From contig OZ023275.1 of the NCBI GenBank assembly GCA_964007475.1, forward strand, positions 18,765,829 to 18,829,828: a DNA stretch of 64,000 bases. Direction: 5' to 3'. The DNA is from Hybos culiciformis (Eukaryota; Arthropoda; Insecta; Diptera; Hybotidae). Each line of letters opens with the position of its first letter. Positions within the stretch are counted from its first letter, which is position 1. The notes beneath the pieces are model-generated. The model worked only from the letters and a program-made list of their open reading frames with translations, made no database searches and was not told the origin of the DNA. Made by a program: the position numbers and the translations under genes. Shown here piece after piece: positions 56,257 through 64,000 of the stretch.

Positions 56257-56297
56257 TAAAAAATTTTATTCTATTTTATTTGAATTTATTTCCGTAT

Positions 56298-57762
56298 TTA
56301 GATGCTTTTTATTGAAGTTGATTTTGTCATGGTGTCACGCAAGAGACAACGATATATCATGGAGAGAGAAAGGGAATCTTTTTTTCTTTAATTCCAGCAA
56401 TAAATAGTAAATAGCCGTAAATAGTACTTAATAATTATTAAAAAAATTTATTGCAAATTTAATCAGATGAAGTAATAATTAATATTATGTGAGTGTAAAA
56501 CGTACTACAACTACACGATCAATTATTGTTACTTCATTTGATTAAATTTATGATAAATTTTTCTAATAATTATTAAGTTTTCAACAAAAATACTTAGTTT
56601 TGCTGGTTCTTGAAAAGAAAATTTAAATTTATTTAATAAAATGTCTATAAAAAATTTTCCTGATTAAAAATAAACAACACACAGTTAATTTAAAAGAAGA
56701 AAAAATTATTATTTATTTGATTTTAAAATCTTAATTTCATATATGTATCATTTATACTAATTTTCTATTACATATTTTGTTGACTTAAAATCAACCTACG
56801 AATAAGTTTTACATAATTCTTCTTTTTCAAAATAACTATTAAATTTACTAAAACTGTTCTCGAATGTTCCACGCTCTCGCTATCTAGATCCTCCTGGATC
56901 TTCCTAAGAAAAAAATAAAATAAATATTATTAACTATATCAAAACCTTCTATTTGAGACTCAGATTACTTTTTTCTTTATGTTTCTTTATTTTAAAGTTA
57001 AAAAAATCAAAATTTTACCTGAAAAATACGCTATAAAAAATCCATCCGGCTGCTCTTTCACAAAAATTAATTTACGGTCAAATATGGCTATGTGATCTTC
57101 GAAATTCCATTCTTAAAGAATATTTATCAATTTTATAGGAAATTTAATTTTTATAATTTTAATTTTTAAATAATTTTTAATAATTTTTGATTTTAATTAT
57201 TAATTAATTTATTTTTATTTTTTTTTTTATTACCTTTCGTCACGTATGAATATAAATTGACAATGAGGGAAATTTGCATAATGAGCAAACTCAAATAAAA
57301 ATTTTTATTATTCAAATAGTTTCTTTTGTTTTTTGAATAACAATTTCTATTATTTACTTAACACTATTTGTTCACTTTTAAAAGCAAAAAATTATGTACT
57401 AAATGGAATTAGATTCTACTTGAGAAATGGAGTTTTTCAATTAAACACAGTAATTACTGCTACTCTAAACATTTATCGTAATTAATAAAATTACAAAATT
57501 TTAATTCAAATAAATATTAATTATTTAGATTAATATTAATATATTCAAATAAAAAAATTTTCATTTTTAATTAATTGCAAATGCATTTTCAGATAGCAAA
57601 ATTAGTTTTTTTTGTTCCAGCTATATTAACTTGCATTTTATGGTTTATTTAATAGCAAATTTTTAGATTAAAGTAGTTTTTATTGCTACAATTTATGGTA
57701 CGGGCAGCTGTTTAAAGCTTACTATTATGAATAGGAGAAATTGAAACTGAAAAGTTTTTCAG
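56298..57762. other. Intergenic stretch with one candidate spliced gene
   Basis: Unique sequence between M2b and M2d. The only coding signal I see is the three-exon candidate at 56884-57279. Confidence 0.5.
56884..57279 (-). CDS. Candidate three-exon gene, 52 aa (unrecognised)
   Basis: On the minus strand: exon 1 57234-57279 (MQISLIVNLYSYVTK plus one base), exon 2 57019-57111, exon 3 56884-56903. Both introns have GT donors and AG acceptors after T-rich tracts, and the reading phase carries through. Exon 2 is 93 nt without a stop, less AT-rich than its surroundings, and reads WNFEDHIAIFDRK, LIFVKEQPDGFFIAYFS; exon 3 ends GRSRRI and stop. I do not recognise the protein. The first exon is the weakest part; a different upstream exon is possible. 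Confidence 0.4.
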
Positions 57763-58120
57763 TGTATGATGGTATAGGCGGCGGAACATAAATTTCCTAA
57801 AAAAACAAAATTAAAAAAAATACTTAAAATACTGAAATTCTAATATCTTGTTCTAGCACAACATGAATTAAAGTATTATGTACAGTTGAATACATAATTG
57901 AGTTATATTTTTCAAATTTTATGATCCATAGAACTATCGCCGAGCTTTAAAAACCAAATTCAATTTTTTCTTTAGACTCAAAATTCATATGATAAATTTA
58001 ATTTTGAATCTGATTAAAATTAAAACATATTAATGTGGGTCTAAACAGTCTAGATAATTTAAATAAAAAACATAAATAATTATTGTAAATTATTATTCTA
58101 AATAAAATAATTTCGAATCT

Positions 58121-58745
58121 CTAAAAGCCCCTACATTTGCCAACATGATTAATTTTTTTTCCTTCCGGACAACGTAATGGAGTCCGAAATAAAAAGCGAT
58201 CTTCTAAAACAGGCATTTTTATTGACTTTGAATCAGGCTCCTCATTTTTTGTTTCTTCAGCAGGCCATACAACTTTAACATTCAGTGTATCTGATTCTTC
58301 AGAGGAGTCGGATTTATTAAAAATTTTATCTTTTTTTTTCAGCGGGCCAAACAATTTTAGTATCTAATGGCATTATATTTACTTGTACATTAAATCCAGG
58401 ATTTTCTGAACTTGAATCCGAATCAGCGTTCTCCATTAATAAATCATGGATTTCTTGAAGATTTTTATGAAAATCTTTTCCTATCGCTGCTTCAATTGTA
58501 ATTGATTTCATTTGACTAGATTTATCATTTTCAATTTTTTCTAAATACAATGTTACATTTAAAGCTTAAAGAACTTCATCAAATTCTGACGGCTCATTTA
58601 TATTCTGGTGATTATCAATTAACAATTTACTCATGGCTCCAAGCATCTCAAAAATTTCTCCATGAGGATTAGGAGCAGAAACTTTTACAAAAATGTTTAA
58701 TATTAACAAAAATAAAAATAAAAAAATTTTTCTTTCGTTTAGCAT
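58121..58745 (-). pseudogene. Pseudogene of the 207-residue acidic precursor
   Basis: Same extent as 29558-30181 plus one base. The CAA codon in DEVLQAL is now TAA (near 58566), and an extra T in the poly-T run near 58330-58338 shifts the frame in WPAEKKDK. Signal peptide, VWPAEET motif and the RCPEGKKINHVGKCRGF tail are still legible on either side of the breaks. Damage is light, so inactivation is recent relative to the duplication. Confidence 0.88.
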
Positions 58746-59139
58746 TGAAATTTCTTGGAAATATGAAAACAGGTAATTTAATTAAGAATATATTGAAATT
58801 TAATTACTGAACATGTTAATGAAGCGATGGTAAAAACAAAACTGACACCATGATGATTATTGCAAAGTTAATATTCAACTTTTTTTATTATTTTTTTTTG
58901 GAAAACAAGTTATAATTTAATTTCGGTGACAAAATATTATGCACTTTAATTGAATTAATATTTTAGAATATAGATATTTTAATTTTGTTAATATTATTTC
59001 AATAAGCGTATGTTACCAAAACTAACTAAAATAGAACTAAAATACGGAAATAAATTCAAACAAAATACACATTTTTTTTTAAATAATGTTAATTAGTACA
59101 AATGTTTTCTTGGTGTGAATCGAAATCGATATCTATCTG

Positions 59140-59652
59140 TCTAATATATAAAAAAGAAAATTCTCTGTTCTCTGTCCTCTGTCCTCGGAGAGGCTACCTT
59201 AGAAGCCGGTTTTGAAATTTAGGTATATTCCAATAAAATATAGTAGCATTGGACCCTAAACCCTATTTAAAAAACTGGATGTTGAAAGGCCCGCCCCCAA
59301 CCGTTGTCCCAGGGCTCAATGGGGGAGGGGGCTATACAACAAATTTCGAAATTTTGAATTTAAGCAGCATTGGGACCCGAGATGGATATAGGGTACTAGA
59401 AATGTTGATTCCAGGCCCCGTCGGGGGACTTCCCTTAGAAACCGGTTATGCAATTTAGGAATATTCCGATAAAATGTAGTAGCGTTTTAAATAGGAAAAG
59501 CCTATTTAAAAAACCCGAGGTTTTTGATTTCCGCGGAGGGGCTATGTAACAAATTTTGAATTCGGTTTTTTTAGTACACAAAATCTGGATTAAAGTTTTT
59601 TGATATTAATATTAGTTCGGTACTACCGTGCGAAGCCGGGTATTTCAACTAG
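59140..59652 (+). mobile_element. Helitron-like non-autonomous element, about 0.5 kb
   Basis: Starts TCTAATATATAAAAAAG, resembling the start of the Helitron at 17201, and ends TGCGAAGCCGGG then TATTTCAACTAG followed by T. GC-richer body with GGGGGAGGGGGC and CCCGTCGGGGGAC words. The last bases plus flank (about 55 bp, TTTCAACTAGTATACAATAT) are repeated immediately after it. Other M2 copies lack the insert. Confidence 0.7.
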
Positions 59653-60336
59653 TATACAATATGATTATAAACAATAATTGTTTATATGTTTATATTATTT
59701 CAACTAGTATACAATATGATTATAAACAATAATTGTTATACAGTGAAGCCAGCGAAACATCATAAATTAATTACTACATTAATTCACGGTATAAATGATA
59801 GCACAAAGTTAATTCTGAAATAAAATTATCTGATATATTTTTTCAACCCGAAATTTTTTTATGAGAGAAAATTTTACTCTTCGCTCTCGAACTCGAATTT
59901 ACTAAATAATTTTTTGATAGTTTTGACCATCAATATTCTTCTTTTACTTACACTATAATTGGATGAACCATTGTTTTATTTTTCCCAGATGCTATCCAAA
60001 CAATCGACCAAATTAACCTAAAGCACATTAGCTTAATAATGTATTAGTCGACATTTTGCCGCTGAAATACAACAGTATTCAATTCATGTGTGTTAAGGAT
60101 TTAAAGAAAAAAAAAACCCAAAATGATTTCTTGCTATAAGATTTTTATTTTAATTATAACCGCATCTTGTACATAAGAAAAATATAATTTTTTTTTAAAC
60201 AAGTATGTGTTTTAAAAATTAAATTAATAATACATTTGTGGCAGTTTAACAAATCCTGCTTAGCCTCTTCATCAAATTTACTCCAAAGAATAATCATTAA
60301 ATTGATAACATAACAAGTTAGCCAGAAAAATGTCCT

Positions 60337-60702
60337 TTACTCTGGTCTACAATTTTTTCTATGATCCGGTTTTTGACCTTCGGGACACCAAATGAGAGGA
60401 GTTCTCAAAACAACTCGTTGATCAAAGCTTTTTGGATCCGTAACATTAGAAGAAATTGTAATATTTTTATCGGCTTCTTGATTTGTTATGTTCCCAGTTC
60501 TTTCGACAGTGTTGAAAATTTGATCAGTATTAAAGTTTGTTTCAAATATTTTATCAATTTCATCATTAATATTTATTTTAGAAATATTTGAGATTTTAAT
60601 ATTTGGTTCTAGATTCTTATTCGCGATTTGAGCAAAACTTATATTTTTATATAAAAATATGAAAAGCAAAAATGCAAATTGAATCTTAATAAAATGAAAC
60701 AT
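60337..60702 (-). CDS. Secreted C-x11-C peptide precursor, 121 aa
   Basis: MFHFIKIQFAFLLFIFLYKN signal peptide, acidic propeptide with NITNQEADKNITISSN, then SFDQRVVLRTPLIWCPEGQK, PDHRKNCRPE at the end. It is intermediate between 31081-31431 (same tail type, shorter junction) and 54765-55121 (same SFDQR junction, different tail), which makes it the best guide to the ancestral form. TCAGT initiator-like word just upstream. Function unknown. Confidence 0.87.
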   Translation of the reverse strand: MFHFIKIQFAFLLFIFLYKNISFAQIANKNLEPNIKISNISKININDEIDKIFETNFNTDQIFNTVERTGNITNQEADKNITISSNVTDPKSFDQRVVLRTPLIWCPEGQKPDHRKNCRPE

Positions 60703-62945
60703 TATGAAACGACTGAAATTAAAATATAAACTAAATAAAATTTCCGATATTATAAAATCAATAAAATCTTATTTCAGTGGCGCAACGTTGGGGATAGTTG
60801 TAGATTTGTTAACAAGATAAAATTATTATGATTAATGAAACTTTTATTAATTGCGAAATTAATTCAAAAAGTTAGTACTTCATGCAAATTACTTAAAATA
60901 CTGAATGATTCTTTTGGGCTACAAAACATGTATAATCTCTGCGTCTCCACAAACTTGATTTAAAGGAACTAAGATCGGACGAAATCAAAAAGGAATCTAT
61001 AATTTTGTGCAATAAAAAATTTTTAATTTCTGATTTTGATGTTTTAGAGATGTCGATTTACATTTAAGTTCTTAACGTGCAGTTCTTTTAATGTTTAAAA
61101 TGATTACGAAAAAATGTTTGCAAAAATATCGATCGTTGTATAATAATTGAAACCACAATAACATAATGTATAATTGTACATTCTACTGGCAATCTGATCG
61201 CCAGTTCAACATCATTGTTAAGCCACTGGAAATTTTTAGATTAAAACGTAGATAAGAAAACCCACAAAAGGTTATCAAGTTTCTTTACGTTAATGTTTTG
61301 AAGAAAATTTAAGATGATTCAAAAACTTGTTTTAAAACCACCTTTAAAAAATACCAAGATTTATATTTAAATATATACGTGCTGTCTAGTATACTTTTAA
61401 AAGGTGTCTATAACCTTTTTTTAGAATTAATTGCATTTTTGAATTCCAAAATATTTGTTCCAACAAGATCTTTTAGACTACATAAACATATTTTTCTTAA
61501 TATGAAAAATTGAATCAAAAACATGAAAAATAACTTTTTATTCGAAACATAAGTCGAATTATAAAACGTTTTCTTTATTTTATTGAAATAAATATTTTAT
61601 TCATATTTGTACTCTTTTGAAAGTACCAGGAACACGTATATAAATAAAATTCAGAAAAATAAATTTGCAACAATAAATCAATTAACGTACAACAGATAGA
61701 ATATTATTTTATTCGTTGTATAGAATAAAATAACATAAGATCTAATCAGAAACTATATAATACTAAATTACTATTATTACTAAATTATTATTATATTATC
61801 TGATGAAGACTTAATACTTATATTTTGTAACAATTTCTACCGAATGTTCAAAAGGCTACCGAAAGGGAATCTATTTATTACCCACTCTATTTCTTAGTAA
61901 TTGTTTAGAAGATTCTCTAATTATCTGATGTAATTTGAGAAATATATTGCAATTCTAATGTAGAATATGAAAGTTCAAAACCGTTTATAGTTATTGTTTT
62001 GATACGTAAGGCCGAATTACGAACTTATCAGTAACAGAATTACTTATTTTGCAATACTTATTTTCCGACTTTAAACCAAGTTAGAACGCTATAAAGAACG
62101 CTATAATAATTGGCTTAATGCGAGACTTCATAATAATGTGATTCAGTAATATAGAAACTATTTGTCAAATGTTTGTAAACAATTGGAACCCCTTTGGTCG
62201 ATAAAATAATATTTCTGTTTCGAAATTTTATTAAAGTATGTCTACATATAATTTTTGATCAAAAAATATGGAAGTATAATTAATCAGTAACCGAGATATA
62301 AGCAATTTCGAAATTGTGAACTATTACCACAGAGAAATGTACTATACACAGAAAAATACTTTCATAACAACTTTTTTAGTTTGAAAAATAACAGCTGTCA
62401 TTTAGCTCCATTTGATTTATGCAATACTATGTAATGGAGCTAATCTCCACCAGTTATTTCGTATTTAAAGAACTTGTATGAAATTATTCCTCTATTTATA
62501 ATATATTTCTCTGTGATATTACCCAATCTTCCTCGAAGACAAAAAGTGCATAAAGTTAAGTCGTCTGGTGATAATGGAACAGAAAGACAAAACGCATATT
62601 AAACATACATAAATTATTATTATTTGAGGCATTTTCTATTGAAATAAAGACAAAATTTATAACAAACATTTATTTTAAATTTTAAAATAATAATAATAAA
62701 AAATATTATTTGATCAAAACCATTGAACTTTGTGTATATATATACCTGTTTACATTCGGGAGAAAAATAATTAAGTATAATCACACATATATTATGTATA
62801 ATTTTCATATGTAAGTAATAAAGAATTTGAATTTGAAGAAAACATTGCATTAAAGGTTAAACAGAAATTTCTTTTATTTGAATATAACCTCGTTATCATT
62901 CAATTTAAAAACTCATACGGGTTTAATAACTAAATAATATATATT
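60703..62945. other. Intergenic part of module M2 copy d
   Basis: AT-rich sequence collinear with 31432-33500; no gene recognised. Confidence 0.5.
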
Positions 62946-63030
62946 TTTAATGGGCATGTGCTCGGTATGTTGTATTTAGTAATATAGAATTTAGAACGCT
63001 AAATGGAATATTATATGCGTCAATACACAT

Positions 63031-63152
63031 GCAATCATTAAATGATTCATTCCATTCATTAAATGCTTCATTTCATTCATTAAATGCCTCTTCCATTCAT
63101 TAAATGCCTCTTCCATTCATTAAATGCTTCATTCCATTCATTAAATGTTTCA
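63031..63152 (+). repeat. Minisatellite, about 21-bp unit, six copies
   Basis: Units of the form CATTAAATGCTTCATTCCATT, with CCTCTTC and TTCATTT variants, in direct tandem. Confidence 0.9.
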
Positions 63153-63299
63153 TATTGAATATTCCGTAATACCTAAACAAAAATAATATCACTCACAATA
63201 TTTCAATACAGACAAATACCAAAAAAAATGAAAAAAAATTGTGTATATCAACTTTTTTTTTTTTATTGTAAATGTATAGACTGCAACTACCTTACACAT

Positions 63300-63470
63300 G
63301 CACATTAAAACAGTATATTGGATATGTTAACAAAATTTGTTATACAACTCGTTCTGTATTTACACAAAAACACATAGACACTTGTCAATTTATATAACTC
63401 GACCTTCAGTCTCGTGATATAAGTATTGACTCGTGTCAATGTATTTTTGTGTATACAGAAACTCTTAATT
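63300..63470. mobile_element. Second copy of the 55.8-kb foldback element
   Basis: AACAAAATTTGTTATACAAC, TACACAAAAACACATAGACA and the mirrored AATGTATTTTTGTGTATACAG recur as in the insert at 55814-56256, with CTCGACCTTCAGTCTCG at the centre. Confidence 0.6.
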
Positions 63471-63475
63471 AATAA

Positions 63476-63942
63476 TGCCTTGGACAAACTGAACTCGAAA
63501 AACATGTTCTTGAGCACAAAAACATGTTATTAAAATCGACCGAACAGACTACCTTAATGTGTTTTACAAAACAGATAAACATCTGTTTTTTTTTTCTCAA
63601 GTTTAAAAACAAAAGTAAACAATACAATCACCTACAAATTCAATTCAAATTCAAAATAAAAAACAATAACAAACTTTTTTTTCATTTGTTTACAAATAAA
63701 TACAACATAAAATTGTCAAAGTCAACGTTAAAAATGATACCCCAGTGAACATTAATGGCTTCCACATATTGCCTCACGAAATATTTGTAAAAATTACTCA
63801 ACCCATCCTTTAATAACAACATGTTTTCGCAAGAACATGTTCTTGTTCTTGTTTTTATTACTATGGGAAAACTACTTCAAAAACATAAAATTAACATGTT
63901 CTTGATCAAGAACATATTAATCGTGTCAGTTTGTCCAAGGCA
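63476..63942. mobile_element. PIF-like MITE with TGCCTTGGACAAACTGA ends
   Basis: TGCCTTGGACAAACTGA at the left is mirrored by TCAGTTTGTCCAAGGCA at the right. TAA precedes and TTA follows, a TWA-type site with one change. The interior repeats ACATGTTCTTG and has the palindrome TGTTCTTGATCAAGAACA. The ends resemble those of 9423-9828 at the first seven bases. Confidence 0.72.
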
Positions 63943-63958
63943 TTACAAATTTAGTTAA

Positions 63959-64000
63959 TGCCTTGAACAGACTGACACGATTAACATGTTCTTGATCAAA
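63959..64000. mobile_element. Start of a second TGCCTTG element, cut by window end
   Basis: GTTAA then TGCCTTGAACAGACTGACA and AACATGTTCTTGATC restate the end of the preceding MITE, so a second copy begins here and leaves the window. Confidence 0.6.

Larger units (their letters stand above)
52718..56297 (-). repeat. Module M2, copy b (inverted)
   Basis: Reverse complement of about 30490-33480 in copy a, interrupted at 55814-56256 by a foldback element. It contains one intact gene on the plus strand. This is the only inverted module in the window and lies just past the gap. Confidence 0.88.
57763..62945 (+). repeat. Module M2, copy d
   Basis: Matches copy a from about 29205 to 33500 in the same orientation. 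It carries a pseudogene of the 207-residue precursor, a Helitron-like insert (59140-59652) and an intact 121-residue gene. Confidence 0.87.

Noticed and set aside
59249..59458. 69-residue proline/glycine-rich frame
   Set aside because: Lies in the GC-rich body of a Helitron-like insert; composition reflects G and C runs.
3966..60702. Naming the peptides as a known antimicrobial family
   Set aside because: The loop recalls secapin-like peptides, but length, spacing and flanks differ; without a search a gene symbol would be a guess.

Overview
The window is AT-rich eukaryotic nuclear DNA, most likely from an insect and probably a fly. The evidence is short secreted-peptide genes without visible introns, TATA plus TCAGT initiator promoters, Helitron, hAT, pogo-like and PIF-like elements, a short GGTTAGGTTAGGTT retroelement, and a scaffold gap of exactly 200 N. 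Species and family names are inference; no database search was possible.

The dominant content is a cluster of small secreted-peptide genes, nearly all on the minus strand. Each encodes a signal peptide, a variable and usually acidic middle, and a short basic C-terminal domain with two cysteines, for example CKKLDRKGICRDD (C-x8-C) or CPPGQRPDRRKNCRPE (C-x11-C). I count 17 apparently intact members, including a 44-residue one at 371-505 and one plus-strand member at 54765-55121, and five broken copies. The mature end loosely resembles secapin-like two-cysteine peptides. Immune, venom, salivary or reproductive roles are all possible and the function is unknown.

Layout: 1-9 kb holds five diverged members among transposon remnants. 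Module M1 (about 9.39-21.35 kb) holds the MDLY-type peptides and is duplicated in the same orientation at 37.83-45.35 kb. Between the M1 copies are a lone peptide gene (23.2 kb), an amphipathic secreted protein gene (26.5 kb) and module M2 (27.8-33.5 kb: a 207-residue acidic precursor and a 116-residue precursor). M2 recurs, degraded, at 46.3-49.4 kb, inverted at 52.7-56.3 kb, and in the same orientation at 57.8-62.9 kb. One inverted paralogue keeps its signal and propeptide but carries the mature domain of the other subfamily.

The M1 genes share a promoter layout: GATA-type AGATAAG about 40 bp upstream of a TCAGT initiator, a TATA-like box near -30, and a further upstream site that looks weakly kappaB-like. 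This suggests coordinated, possibly fat-body or haemocyte, expression.

At 34.8-36.8 kb and 49.5-50.8 kb lie two related foldback structures. They are built from dozens of CCAGTTGTACAA / CCACTTGTACAA motifs pointing inward to a hairpin. In the first copy the hairpin has perfect 71-bp arms and a GC-rich 58-nt loop; in the second copy the same 58 nt is inverted exactly. Other short-motif foldbacks (TTTCGCAAA, TCAATTGA, CAGTGAAAT) are nearby, and the assembly gap lies among them. Several mobile elements can be dated relative to the duplications because the paralogous module keeps the empty site.
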